Shown here in pieces: positions 33,949 to 43,443 of a stretch of 64,000 bases of DNA. The notes under the pieces are model-generated. The model saw only the letters and a program-made list of their open reading frames with translations, was not told where the DNA came from and did not search any database. Each line of letters starts with the position of its first letter. Position 1 is the first letter of the stretch. This stretch comes from Haladaptatus salinisoli (lineage in GTDB: Archaea; Halobacteriota; Halobacteria; Halobacteriales; Haladaptataceae): assembly GCF_020614375.1 (NCBI RefSeq), contig NZ_CP085328.1, positions 310,001 through 374,000 of the forward strand, in the 5' to 3' direction. The position numbers were made by a program, and so were the translations under genes.

Positions 33949-35570
33949 AGGACTATGAACTCACGCTACAGGTCATGCTCGAGCGGGCTACTGACCTGTT
34001 CGGTCACAAGGAGATCGTTTCGGAACTGCCCGACGGAACGACCCACAGGTACACGTACGAAGAGGCGTACGGCCGGATCGGGCAGTTGGCGAACGCGCTC
34101 GACGATCTCGGTGTCAAGCCCGGGTCCCGCGTGTCGGTGATGGCGATCAACCACTACCGCCACTACGAACTGTACTTCGGCCCCGCGTGTAGCGGCCGGA
34201 GTATCCACATGACCAACCACATGCTTCCGGACGAGCACTTAATTGAGATCGTCACCGAGGCCGAAGATGAGGTTGTCTTCGTCGATCCCCAGTTCATCGA
34301 AACCGTCGAGAACGTCGCCGACGAGTTCGAGACGGTCGAGCAGTACGTAATCCTGGACGACGAGGTTCCCGAGACGGACCTCGAGCCCACGATCGCCTAC
34401 GAGGATCTGCTTGAGGGGCAAGATACTGAGTACGACTGGCCTGACCTCGACGAGGACGACGAGGCGGGGATCTGCTACACCTCGGGGACGACGGGATTGC
34501 CGAAGGGTGCCGCGTACACTCATCGTGACCTCTACCTGCACTCGCTGACCCACGGCCACATCGACGTCTTCGAGATCGGTGAGGACGATACCGTGATGCC
34601 GGTCGTCCCTATGTATCACGTCAACGGCTGGGGGCTGCCCTACTCGGCGACGCTCTCCGGCTCGAAGCTCGTCCTACCGGGCGAAAACATCGACGCCGAG
34701 GGAATCGCCCGTCTCATCGACCGCGAGGAAGTAACCGTCACCGCCGCCGTGACGACGGTCTGGCTCGACATGGCACAGTACTACGATGAGAACGAGGACG
34801 TCGAATTCGAGAGCCTCGATCGGGTTCTCATCGGCGGCACCTCTCCGCCGGAGTGGCTCATGGAGAAGTTCGACAAGGAGATCGATGCGCCGATCCACCA
34901 AGGGTACGGCATGACAGAGGCGGCACCCCACCTCGTCAACACGCTGACGACGACCGAAGTCCGGGAACTGTCGGAGAGCGAACGGTACCAGCAGCAGATG
35001 AAACCTGGGATTCCGGCACCCGGCGTGCGAATCCGCCTGCGGACACCTGACGGTGAACCCGTCCCCCACGACGGCGAGTCGACCGGCGAGATTCAGGCGC
35101 GGGCGCCGTGGCTCATTAACGAGTACTATGCGCGCTCCGAGGAGACCGATGCTTCGTTCACCGATGACGGCTGGTTCAAGACCGGCGACGTCGGCGTGAT
35201 CGACAAATACGGGTACCTTGAGGTCGTCGACCGTCTCGACGATGTCATTAAGAGCGGCGGCGAGTGGATCTCCTCGCTCGAACTTGAGAACGAGTTGATG
35301 GCTCACGACGATGTCGAGGAGGCGACGGTGATCAACATAGAACACGAGAAGTGGGACGAGCGCCCGGTCGCCTACGTCGTCCAGCGCAGCGAGATCACCG
35401 AGGACAAACTTAGAGAGCATCTCCTCGAGCGGTTCCCGAAGTGGTGGCTCCCCGATCAGATCGTCTTCATCGAGTCGATTCCGAAGACGACAACAGGGAA
35501 GTTCGACAAGAAGGTGCTGCGCGATGAGTTTGCCGCCGAACACGGATCGCTTCCAATCGACGAGGAGTGA
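33945..35570 (+). CDS. Acyl-CoA synthetase (AMP-forming), medium/long-chain type
   Basis: 541 residues, full length. ATP-binding signature CYTSGTTGLPKGAAYTHRDL, core motif GYGMTEAAP, adenylate motif GWFKTGDVGVIDKYGYLEVV, hinge DRLDDVIKSGGEWISSLELE, and catalytic Lys in KTTTGKFDKKVLRDE. It activates a fatty or aryl acid to the CoA thioester for the enzymes encoded just upstream. It is the last gene of the operon. Substrate length cannot be read from sequence. Confidence 0.92.
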   Translation: MKDYELTLQVMLERATDLFGHKEIVSELPDGTTHRYTYEEAYGRIGQLANALDDLGVKPGSRVSVMAINHYRHYELYFGPACSGRSIHMTNHMLPDEHLIEIVTEAEDEVVFVDPQFIETVENVADEFETVEQYVILDDEVPETDLEPTIAYEDLLEGQDTEYDWPDLDEDDEAGICYTSGTTGLPKGAAYTHRDLYLHSLTHGHIDVFEIGEDDTVMPVVPMYHVNGWGLPYSATLSGSKLVLPGENIDAEGIARLIDREEVTVTAAVTTVWLDMAQYYDENEDVEFESLDRVLIGGTSPPEWLMEKFDKEIDAPIHQGYGMTEAAPHLVNTLTTTEVRELSESERYQQQMKPGIPAPGVRIRLRTPDGEPVPHDGESTGEIQARAPWLINEYYARSEETDASFTDDGWFKTGDVGVIDKYGYLEVVDRLDDVIKSGGEWISSLELENELMAHDDVEEATVINIEHEKWDERPVAYVVQRSEITEDKLREHLLERFPKWWLPDQIVFIESIPKTTTGKFDKKVLRDEFAAEHGSLPIDEE

Positions 35571-36063
35571 TCCATCATCCGAATTCCAAATGACGGCGTC
35601 CGCCGATTCCCGTGACAGATCCTCGTTTCCACGCTAAGACGCTTCACCTCTCCACCTTCTCGATCGTCCAGTATTCGTTATCGCGCTCCTCGCGGTCTCG
35701 GTGCTGGTATCGGCCTACGATATCTTTCCGTCAACAAAGCGCCACTGATCAGTTCTGGCATGGGGATAGATTGATCGACCGTAAACTGGCCCGTGAGCGC
35801 CATGTTCGCCGTTACGATCCCATTGAGCCTCCCGACCGGGATTACGTCGATTAAATTGGTTCACGCCGAGCGATTGTGATGGCGACGAATCTCTTCGGTC
35901 TCGCCGGCGTCGGGAACCGGTACTTCGCGTCAATCGGCGCGTTTGCACCGCTGCTCATCGCCAGAATAGTCGCTTTCTTCTAATCGTGGACAAAAGGGAG
36001 GTATTCGGTCGCGCGAAAATAGAGATAATCAACCGATTACCGGCGGAAATCCGAGGAATACAG

Positions 36064-36087
36064 TTCGTCCGAAATATTCGAACGGTT
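36064..36087. promoter_or_regulatory. IclR-associated repeat, copy 1
   Basis: The pattern TTCGTCCGAAATA then CGAACGGTT is identical to copy 2 except for two central bases. A TATA-like AGGTTATAAAACCT follows about 25 bp downstream, although no gene starts there. Confidence 0.55.
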
Positions 36088-36222
36088 CCGGTGAGACGCC
36101 GCGTGACAGGTTATAAAACCTGAATCTTTGTGAATACCCGATTATCGTTGCGTTTTCCCAGTCTTCATCGACGATATCTCATTACAGTTCTATGCTTGTA
36201 AAGCCAAAGAGCCTTCCCCAGA

Positions 36223-36246
36223 TTCGTCCGAAATAACCGAACGGTT
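36223..36246. promoter_or_regulatory. IclR-associated repeat, copy 2
   Basis: It abuts the TATA box (GGTTATAAG, about 36243-36251) that lies 25 bp before the IclR ATG at 36273. This placement suits an operator for autoregulation. Confidence 0.6.
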
Positions 36247-36272
36247 ATAAGAGCGAAAACGGTAGTGGTAGT

Positions 36273-37022
36273 ATGAAACGAACATCCGCCCCGCTTCAAA
36301 CGATCGTCCGAGCCTTCGAAATCATCGAGTTACTGTGGGAGGGGAACATAAGGGGGCCGTCAGATCTGGCCACACAGATGGATATGCCTCGGAGTACCGC
36401 ACACGACTACCTTCGGACGCTAGAGTCGACAGGGTACGTGGTTAGAAGAGACGGACAATATCACGTAGGATACCGGTTCCTCGCCATGGGTAGTCAATTG
36501 AAACACAGAAACCGCCTGTTCCACGTTGCGAAACCGGTGTTAGAGCAGATAGCTTCCGAAACAGGTGAACTCGCTACCGTCAGCGTCGAGGAACGTGGTA
36601 GATGGATTGTTCTCCACAACGAAAGCGGGTCACGGTCGTTGAACCTAGGCACATATCCGGGCCGACGGACGCCGCTCCATTCACACGCTGCCGGAAAGGT
36701 CATACTGGCCCACCTCTCCGACGAAGATGTCGAGGAGATACTCGATACACACGGATTGGACCCAGTGACCGAAAACACGGTCACGGACGCGGAAACCCTG
36801 CGAGAAGAACTACGAACGATTCAGGACGACGGCTACGCTTTGGACTGCAACCAACAAATCCCTGGAATGTGCGTCGTTGCAGTTCCTCTTCTCAACAACG
36901 CTAACGTGCTCGGTGCCCTCTCTGTAGCGACCCCTACTGACAGGCTGAAAGATTCGGCCTATCGCTCCGAATTGATAGGACACGTTCGCCAGGGTGCGAA
37001 CACGATCACTAACGAATACTAA
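36273..37022 (+). CDS. IclR-family transcriptional regulator
   Basis: 249 residues. The N-terminal winged helix is TIVRAFEIIELLWEGNIRGP, LATQMDMPRSTAHDYLRTLE, YVVRRDGQYHVGYRFLAMGS. The C-terminal GAF-like effector domain includes TPLHSHAAGKVILAHLSDED and VVAVPLLNNANVLGALSVAT. IclR proteins often control aromatic and organic-acid catabolism and bind small acids. The gene stands between the fatty-acid-type operon and a second IclR gene. The 24-bp repeats upstream suggest autoregulation. Confidence 0.9.
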   Translation: MKRTSAPLQTIVRAFEIIELLWEGNIRGPSDLATQMDMPRSTAHDYLRTLESTGYVVRRDGQYHVGYRFLAMGSQLKHRNRLFHVAKPVLEQIASETGELATVSVEERGRWIVLHNESGSRSLNLGTYPGRRTPLHSHAAGKVILAHLSDEDVEEILDTHGLDPVTENTVTDAETLREELRTIQDDGYALDCNQQIPGMCVVAVPLLNNANVLGALSVATPTDRLKDSAYRSELIGHVRQGANTITNEY

Positions 37023-37282
37023 CAGACCGTTATAAAAGGATTTTGGAGGATTCAGAATGTTACTAGTGGAAAACGCACCGTCACGCCAGTAAATTCGACC
37101 GTTTTGTACTTTCAACCCTCGAAATTTCGGATATGTCTGTTGATTGCTACTACTGACACGCTATGTATGGCTCCCTTCAAGGTCACGTTCGGAATACATT
37201 GGTTCGCTAATGGAGAACGATGGCAGAAGCATCAAATTTCGCCAGCCGTTGACATGGGTCAACCGCTGAGACTGGACTAGAG

Positions 37283-38050
37283 TTACTGATACGCGAGATT
37301 AACCTCGATATCATCCGCGGCGGCGAGGAGATACTCGGCGAGTTCCTGCTCACGTTGATCCTGTGTGAAACGGTGTGCGGCGCCCGCGATCGACAACGCT
37401 CCTTGGATTTCTCCATCGAAAATCAGTGGAACTCCGACCGCGTGAATCCCTGCGATGTCTTCGCCTCGGTTTATGGCGTACCCTCGTTCACGGATGCTTT
37501 CGAGTTCCGTCCGCAGCGTATCTCTATCTGTGATAGTGTTCTCCGTTTTCAATGGAAGCCCATGCTGATCGATGATGTGGTCAACCTGCTCCGACGGGAG
37601 ATTTGCTAGAATCGCTTTTCCACCGGAGTTGTTGTGAAGGTGCGTCCACGATCCGATAATCGATTCCTCGCTAATTCCGGTGTCGCCTTTCTCCCCGTAC
37701 AGAAACCAGCCGAGACCGTTCTCTGGTATGATGAGCCAAACCATCTCTCCCGTTCTCTCCGCGAGTTCGTGGATTTTTAACTTAGAAGCATGATAGATCT
37801 CGTAGCTGTCTCTGACGTACTCGCCGAAGTTTAGAAACTGGAGTCCGAGATGGTACGTGTTATTCCGTTTTACCACGTACCTGTGTTTGACCATCGTGTA
37901 GAGGTGTTTGTGGACGGAACTTTTCGCCATATCCAGTTGCTCAGCGAGTTCGGTAACACCCGCACCGTCGGATTCTTTCAGCTGTTCAATTATAGCGAAC
38001 AGCGTTTCATCCGACTTAACTAGCTTCGTTTCGTTGGCGTTGACACCCAT
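37283..38050 (-). CDS. IclR-family transcriptional regulator (second)
   Basis: 255 residues. Winged helix: DETLFAIIEQLKESDGAGVT, ELAEQLDMAKSSVHKHLYTM, RYVVKRNNTYHLGLQFLNFG. Effector domain: THLHNNSGGKAILANLPSEQ and AVGVPLIFDGEIQGALSIAG. It is convergent with the other IclR gene and only distantly similar to it, so the two probably sense different compounds. The target genes are likely the catabolic genes nearby (inference). Confidence 0.9.
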   Translation of the reverse strand: MGVNANETKLVKSDETLFAIIEQLKESDGAGVTELAEQLDMAKSSVHKHLYTMVKHRYVVKRNNTYHLGLQFLNFGEYVRDSYEIYHASKLKIHELAERTGEMVWLIIPENGLGWFLYGEKGDTGISEESIIGSWTHLHNNSGGKAILANLPSEQVDHIIDQHGLPLKTENTITDRDTLRTELESIRERGYAINRGEDIAGIHAVGVPLIFDGEIQGALSIAGAAHRFTQDQREQELAEYLLAAADDIEVNLAYQ

Positions 38051-38595
38051 CGTCTAACGAATGAGCCGTTTTCAACTTAAACGTTGGTGGATTCTACCGA
38101 TTGGGTGATTCTCGCTCGGCGGTTTCGAAGAACTATCTACCTTCGCGTTTTTCATCATTGAAGGCTGAATACGTACTGTTATTAGGGGAGCAATACACCG
38201 ACCTCATATAGTGTTCGCTATCAACGAACGTTTGATGACTATTGTTTAGTAAGGTATCAAGAACTCTTCGGAGCTTCTGATTACAAGGATAGTCCTGTAA
38301 TGGGAGTGCGTATGATTAACAAACCGCGAATCACGGCAAAGTTGCAATGGTTTCTTGAACTAAATTCAGTAGATAGGATCAAAAATTGTCGGAACTGTAA
38401 CGAGATTGTTCGCTGAGAGCGAACGCTTTATCGAGTGACCAGTTAATCTGTCGGAACTGCCATAGTACGACGGTAATCTAGGCGAAAAGGATAGGGTGGA
38501 GGGTTAAATTGTGAGAAGAAAACGGTATCGGTAAGACATCGCCTAACAATAGTTCCAGTGAAACGTAGTAGCAAATCAATCCCTCTGGTATCGTA
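38051..38595. other. Intergenic region, no gene seen
   Basis: 545 bp, AT-rich. A short duplicated phrase (TGTCGGAACTG, near 38389 and 38451) and a hairpin GTTCGCTGAGAGCGAAC (about 38409) are the only structure noticed. Confidence 0.45.
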
Positions 38596-39483
38596 CTACA
38601 GCAAACCGATGAGAGCGAATCGCGGAAGATCGAGGTACTGAATCACGCTACAACGTGTCGACCAGCAACAGGTCGAAAAGAGGATCACCGCGAAAGGGTA
38701 CGTGAGAAACATTTGGACTCTGACCATGCTGCGTCCGGACCAGACGAACCCTACACTGGCGGCTAACAGCGGGAGTACACCTGCAACGGCCGTGATAGTC
38801 GGAAACAAGCCTGCGTTGACAAACCCGACCACGAGCAATGAAGTCGAGAAGAAAAACGCGGCTGCGACCACATTCGCCGCACCGTTTCCGAGAAGAACTG
38901 GAATAGTGTGTTTTCCGATCGACTGATCGAATGCATAATCGAGTTGGTCTGTGGATACCTTCATCCCCGAGAGAAGGACGACGAACAGGATCGATACGCT
39001 AAGAATTCTAGCGGGCAGCTGCCCCGTCTGGACGAAATAACCGCCGACGACGGACAGTCCGATGCCTATTGGGTAATCGACGGTGACCGTGACCGGATTC
39101 ATATCGAGGTACGGCGCGTGCAGTAGGGCCAGTATCCACAGCGGGACCGTCAACAGTACAGCGACGGGACTCGCGTACCAACACAGGGCGACAATGGTTA
39201 TAAGTAAACCAGCGCTCACCATCCGTATCGCGACCTGATTCTCCCGAGGAGACAGGGTTGGTTGCTCTTCACCGCGAACGTGGCCGTCGACGTATCCATC
39301 TTTTAAGTGGGCCGTATACAGTGCGAGTCCGACGGCCCACCCGTGAAGTATCCCCGGAACGAGAGCGAACTCCTGGGCGAGCAATCCCCCAAACAAGGAT
39401 GTTGAGATGGCGGGAATCAGGAACACCGGCTTGACGTGCGACAAGAGCCCCCGGCCGCTCCTACGGATGCCTTCAGTGAACAT
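38596..39483 (-). CDS. UbiA-like prenyltransferase family protein
   Basis: 295 residues from ATG 39483 (MFTEGIRRSGRGLLSHVKPV), with eight to nine membrane helices. Regions suggesting UbiA are ALYTAHLKDGYVDGHVRGEE at the first Asp-rich site and GMKVSTDQLDYAFDQSIGKH at the second, where the usual DxxxD is only partly kept. The family attaches prenyl chains to aromatic or other acceptors. The C-terminus after ILFSTCCWSTRC is less hydrophobic than expected and may be frameshifted. It stands alone between IclR and ligase genes. Confidence 0.65.
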   Translation of the reverse strand: MFTEGIRRSGRGLLSHVKPVFLIPAISTSLFGGLLAQEFALVPGILHGWAVGLALYTAHLKDGYVDGHVRGEEQPTLSPRENQVAIRMVSAGLLITIVALCWYASPVAVLLTVPLWILALLHAPYLDMNPVTVTVDYPIGIGLSVVGGYFVQTGQLPARILSVSILFVVLLSGMKVSTDQLDYAFDQSIGKHTIPVLLGNGAANVVAAAFFFSTSLLVVGFVNAGLFPTITAVAGVLPLLAASVGFVWSGRSMVRVQMFLTYPFAVILFSTCCWSTRCSVIQYLDLPRFALIGLL

Positions 39484-39684
39484 AGGTATCGTTGCGCGGA
39501 GCTGCACAAAAATCTGATCGTGCTTGCTCGAGAATCCAGGTAGCGAACGGGGAAGACAGGGGCTCAGATTTATAGATCGCCTGAGTCACAGAAAGATGGC
39601 CCAATACGGCGACGTTCGGTGGAAATCGACCGCCGTCACCGAGACGACCGTAACCATTAATAGCTGAGGTGGGTATGCTATATC

Positions 39685-39698
39685 ATATCGTCCGATAT
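39685..39698. promoter_or_regulatory. Inverted repeat just before acyl-CoA ligase start
   Basis: ATATCGTCCGATAT has 6-bp arms with a 2-bp centre and ends two bases before the ATG at 39700. It could be an operator at a leaderless transcript start. Confidence 0.4.
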
Positions 39699-39699
39699 C

Positions 39700-41241
39700 A
39701 TGAAATACCTAGAGGCGTTCAAACGAACCGTCCGGACGCACGGTAACGATACTGCCATCGTCACTGACGACGGAGATGAATTCACCTATGACGAATTCGA
39801 CCGGCGAAGCACCCAGTTGGCAAACGCTCTCGACGAGCGTATTCCCTCCGAGCGATGTGCAGTTCTTGCGGTCAATGGATTGCCCGCCGTAGAATCGATG
39901 ATCGCCGGACAGAAGCGCGGCGAAGCCACCGTACAACTTCCCTTCAGGGGCAGTACTATCGAACTGATTTCGATGGCGGAGACGGTGGACGCGGCAGGCT
40001 TGGTCTTCGACGATGCCAACGCGGAGATCGGACTCGAGATGCTTGAGCAGGGCGAGTTCGAGGTAGCCATTCACGCCGGGCAGCGGAATATCTCTCGTGA
40101 CGGTGTCGAATCGTACGAGGCGGTACTCTCGGGGGCGGCCGAGGAGCTACGGGACGGGTTACCCGACGATGATGAGTGTGCCGTCTTCTACACGAGTGGG
40201 ACGACGAGCCAGCCGAAAGCGGTTTGCTTTGACCAAGAGCAGATGTGGCTCGGAGCGACCCAAGTCGTCATGGAACACGGCATCGACATGACTGACGTCG
40301 CACTTGTGACGACGCCGTGGTACCACATGGTAACGTCCGACGCGTGGCTCTACCCTCACCTCCTCGCCGGAGCCACGGTCGTTCTTCATTCGAGCTTCGA
40401 GCCGACGGAGGCACTTGAACTGATCGAGAAACACGATATCACGGGATTGCTCGCCGTCCCAACGCAATTAAACGGACTTAACGATGTCCAGGCCGAATCG
40501 GACTACGACATCGATTCGCTTTCGTATATTAGGACAGGTGGGTCAATCGTCACTGAGGAATTGATCGAGCGCACCGCTGCGCTGCTCACCGAAAACGTCT
40601 ACAACACGTACGGGATGACGGAAGGTGGGCCAAACTTGACGTTCGCTCACCCGTCGGTTCAGGACGACCATCCCGGAACGATCGGCAAGGAGTCGTTCGT
40701 CTGGGAATTACGAGTGGTGGAGACGGTACCGTTGGATGAACATCCGGATCCAACAGCAACTGTCGATCCGGGTGAGTTGGGGGAGATCATCGTACGGGGA
40801 CCTGGACGGTCAAAGGGATACATCGATAACGAACGCGCCGAGCGGAGATCGTATTTCGGCGACTGGCTTAGAACCCGCGACGTCGCTCGAATCGACGAAG
40901 ACGGGTTCCTCTACATCGTCGACCGCGTCGACAACATGATCATCAGCGGCGGGGAGAACGTCTATCCGACCGAAGTCGAACGAGCGTTGGCCTCTCACGA
41001 CAACGTCAGGGAGGTGTGCGTTGTCGGATTGGACGACGACCACTGGGGACAGATCATTAGCGCCGTCGTTGTCACCGACGACCCCATCGATGAAGACGAA
41101 CTTGACGCATTCTGCAAGAATCGCGACTCGCTGGCCGACTTCAAGCGCCCGCGTCAATACGCCATCATCACTGAGACGCTGCCGCGGTCCGATACCGGAA
41201 CGATACAGCGAGAGCGCATCATCGAGCAACACTTCGGTTGA
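39700..41241 (+). CDS. Acyl- or aryl-CoA synthetase (AMP-forming)
   Basis: 513 residues. Motifs: ATP loop VFYTSGTTSQPKAVCFDQEQ, core YNTYGMTEGGPNLTFAHPSV, DWLRTRDVARIDEDGFLYIV, hinge DRVDNMIISGGENVYPTEVE, and C-terminal Lys region LPRSDTGTIQRERI. In that last motif the usual catalytic Lys (TGKI/VLK) reads TGTIQRE; a shifted or missing Lys would weaken the adenylation half-reaction. It could activate an aromatic acid, since the gentisate genes lie just beyond. It is convergent with the DASS transporter. Confidence 0.88.
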   Translation: MKYLEAFKRTVRTHGNDTAIVTDDGDEFTYDEFDRRSTQLANALDERIPSERCAVLAVNGLPAVESMIAGQKRGEATVQLPFRGSTIELISMAETVDAAGLVFDDANAEIGLEMLEQGEFEVAIHAGQRNISRDGVESYEAVLSGAAEELRDGLPDDDECAVFYTSGTTSQPKAVCFDQEQMWLGATQVVMEHGIDMTDVALVTTPWYHMVTSDAWLYPHLLAGATVVLHSSFEPTEALELIEKHDITGLLAVPTQLNGLNDVQAESDYDIDSLSYIRTGGSIVTEELIERTAALLTENVYNTYGMTEGGPNLTFAHPSVQDDHPGTIGKESFVWELRVVETVPLDEHPDPTATVDPGELGEIIVRGPGRSKGYIDNERAERRSYFGDWLRTRDVARIDEDGFLYIVDRVDNMIISGGENVYPTEVERALASHDNVREVCVVGLDDDHWGQIISAVVVTDDPIDEDELDAFCKNRDSLADFKRPRQYAIITETLPRSDTGTIQRERIIEQHFG

Positions 41242-41256
41242 CAGAAGCTGTCGGCT

Positions 41257-42669
41257 TCAAAAGACAAGCGCGAACGCAACCGCTTGAATCGGGAGGAGGA
41301 TGCCGAACGTGAGAATCGATCCCAGCGCCGCCACCCGGATTACTTCTCCTGAATCCGCCATATCGAGTCCAAGGATGGCGATGAGAACCGCCGATTGGTA
41401 CGGGAAGAAGTAGCTGTTCAACACGACGGCCTCGACCATCGCGACCGGGAGGAGGGGAACGCCGGCGCCGGAAGTAAACGACGTCAGTATCGGAGTCAGC
41501 ACGCTCGCCGCCGCGAGCCCTTCCATCAGGAAGACGAGGATGACCGATGCAATCGAAACGACCGTCAGCACGACGACGAGCGACGCGTCACCCGAGAGAT
41601 TCGATAGAATGGCCTTGGCCGCGAGGTCGGTGAACGCCGTTCGTTGCAACCCTTCGGCGATGGCGAAGATAGCCCCGAGAAAGAAGATGATGGAGAAGTC
41701 GGCTTCCGCTAGCGTCTCAGATCCGACGACGCCAATTCTGGGAGCAAACGTCAGGAGTGCGACCAGGAGCGCGCCGTATAACGGATGCAGGCCGTGGAAG
41801 GAGTCGGTTGCCCAGACGGCGACGCCCAGAAGGAGGAATCCTAACATTCGTCGCTCGTCGGACGATATCTCGAACGCGTCTTCGGACTCGGCGGGTCGAA
41901 CGATCGAGCGAGAGTTATGTGGTCGATAGAGAAAATAAGCGACGGCGATGATCGCAACGGTACGACCGACGCCCATTATCGGCCCCATCCACAGCAGCCA
42001 TTCGGTCCAGCTAATGGTGACGCCCGCGTTCGCCTCGACGATACCGGTGATGATGATGTTCGCGAGCGATCCCGTGAGGACGCCCGACGACCCATAGAAG
42101 GTGGCGAAAAGCGGCCCCAAGAAGATGCCTACTTTCGCTCGACGTTCCTCAAACAGTTCGCCGATGGAGATCAGGATAGGGCCGAGTATGAGCACGCGTA
42201 CGACCGACGAGGGTATCAGGACGGCGAGTAGCAAGCTAGCGAACGACAGAGTAACGAGCAGATATCGATACGCGGCGATGGTATTCTCGAATCGGGCCGC
42301 CGGCATCCGCCTTAGCGTCCATCGTTCGATGAGGTTTGCTAATCCGCTCGTTCGCGTCGCTTCCCCGATGAGGATGCCGAGTACGATGAGCCACGTGGCG
42401 GGTGACCGGAAGCCGACAAGGGCAACCTCCGTCGAGAACGTAACGCCGATGAGACCGATACAGACGAGCCCAGTGAACCAAGGTTTGACGGGAGATCCGA
42501 TCCAGAGGCTGACGCAGAAAACAGTTATGGCGACCATCGCCGCGGTGTCGCCGGAAACCGGCGCATAGAGAAGGACAGCGACGGCCACAACGGTTCCCAC
42601 CGGAAGTGAGACCCATGACCTGTCGATGGCCGGTATCGAGAGTGCGGAGAGGGTGGACGAGCGTTCCAT
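41257..42669 (-). CDS. DASS/SLC13-type anion transporter
   Basis: 470 residues, about 11-12 hydrophobic segments. Repeated motifs of the divalent anion:sodium symporter fold are GLANLIERWTLRRMP after the first re-entrant region, PSSVVRVLILGPILISIG, YGSSGVLTGSLANIIITGIV, and a second half FFLGAIFAIAEGLQRTAF with TSFTSGAGVPLLPVAM. It probably imports a dicarboxylate, sulfate or an aromatic carboxylate. The start at 42669 overlaps the MBL gene's upstream region divergently. Confidence 0.8.
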   Translation of the reverse strand: MERSSTLSALSIPAIDRSWVSLPVGTVVAVAVLLYAPVSGDTAAMVAITVFCVSLWIGSPVKPWFTGLVCIGLIGVTFSTEVALVGFRSPATWLIVLGILIGEATRTSGLANLIERWTLRRMPAARFENTIAAYRYLLVTLSFASLLLAVLIPSSVVRVLILGPILISIGELFEERRAKVGIFLGPLFATFYGSSGVLTGSLANIIITGIVEANAGVTISWTEWLLWMGPIMGVGRTVAIIAVAYFLYRPHNSRSIVRPAESEDAFEISSDERRMLGFLLLGVAVWATDSFHGLHPLYGALLVALLTFAPRIGVVGSETLAEADFSIIFFLGAIFAIAEGLQRTAFTDLAAKAILSNLSGDASLVVVLTVVSIASVILVFLMEGLAAASVLTPILTSFTSGAGVPLLPVAMVEAVVLNSYFFPYQSAVLIAILGLDMADSGEVIRVAALGSILTFGILLPIQAVAFALVF

Positions 42670-42787
42670 GTTGGAAACCGATTATGTATCACCTCGTACT
42701 CGACCACAATTATTTTTTCCGGAAGTGGCGACCAGTGTCCAGCGGAACCCGTCGAAAAACGCTTTAGTCGATGTGCTCCTACATCCG

Positions 42788-43420
42788 ATGGATATGATAG
42801 CGGAGATTCGCTCAGGAGTGTATGACGTGACCGTTCGACAGGGAGACGACGCCCGCTACCGCGTATTTCTGTTCGACGGAGCGCGACCGACGCTCGTCGA
42901 CACCGGATTCGAGGATACGACCGACGTCGTCGGGTCGGCGCTCGACGAACTCGAAATCGACCTCAAGCGGGTTATCGTCACTCACGGCGATCCGGATCAT
43001 GTCGGCGGACTCGCCGAAATCGCCGAGACGCACGACGTCGAAACCTGGGTTCCAGACCAGACGGTACTCGACGAGAACGTCGTCCCCGATCATCGGTACG
43101 GCGATGGCGACGGTATCGGGCGGTTCGTCGCGGTTCACGTTCCCGGTCATTCGCCGGATCATCACGTGTTAATCGATGAAGAAGAAGGTATCGCCGTTCT
43201 GGGTGATGCCCTGTTTGGAGCCGACGCCCGGGGGCTGCCCGCAGGCTATTTCGTTTTACCGACCGACTTCTTCTCCGACGATCTTGCTGCGGCGGATCGA
43301 AACCTCGACCGGTTGCTAGACTACGAGTTCGAGACCGGACTCGTGTATCACGGGTCGAGCGTCACTGAGGGCGCGAGCGAGAAAATCGCGACGTTCGTTG
43401 AATTTGACGGGAAGCCGTAG
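42788..43420 (+). CDS. Metallo-beta-lactamase-fold hydrolase
   Basis: 210 residues from ATG 42788 (MDMIAEIRSGVYDVTVRQGD). The zinc motif reads ITHGDPDHVGGLAEIAET. Relative to HxHxDH the first pair is HGDPDH, so one His is replaced, as in several glyoxalase-II-like archaeal proteins. Further ligands are VHVPGHSPDHHVLI and VLGDALFGADARGL. It likely hydrolyses a thioester or ester. An in-frame extension to 42626 would overlap the transporter start. Thioester hydrolysis would fit the CoA-based pathway around it. Confidence 0.8.
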   Translation: MDMIAEIRSGVYDVTVRQGDDARYRVFLFDGARPTLVDTGFEDTTDVVGSALDELEIDLKRVIVTHGDPDHVGGLAEIAETHDVETWVPDQTVLDENVVPDHRYGDGDGIGRFVAVHVPGHSPDHHVLIDEEEGIAVLGDALFGADARGLPAGYFVLPTDFFSDDLAAADRNLDRLLDYEFETGLVYHGSSVTEGASEKIATFVEFDGKP

Positions 43421-43443
43421 TGGACAGGACGGACGACACTGCG

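Larger units (their letters stand above)
35571..36272. other. Intergenic region with duplicated promoter-like repeats
   Basis: 700 bp. A short hydrophobic frame at 35879-35983 (MATNLFGLAGVGNRYFASIG) looks like a remnant of a membrane protein. Two 24-bp direct repeats (36064 and 36223) precede the IclR gene. Otherwise nothing is supported. Confidence 0.5.

Noticed and set aside
34674-35543. 289-residue minus-strand ORF
   Set aside because: Antisense shadow of the acyl-CoA synthetase gene.
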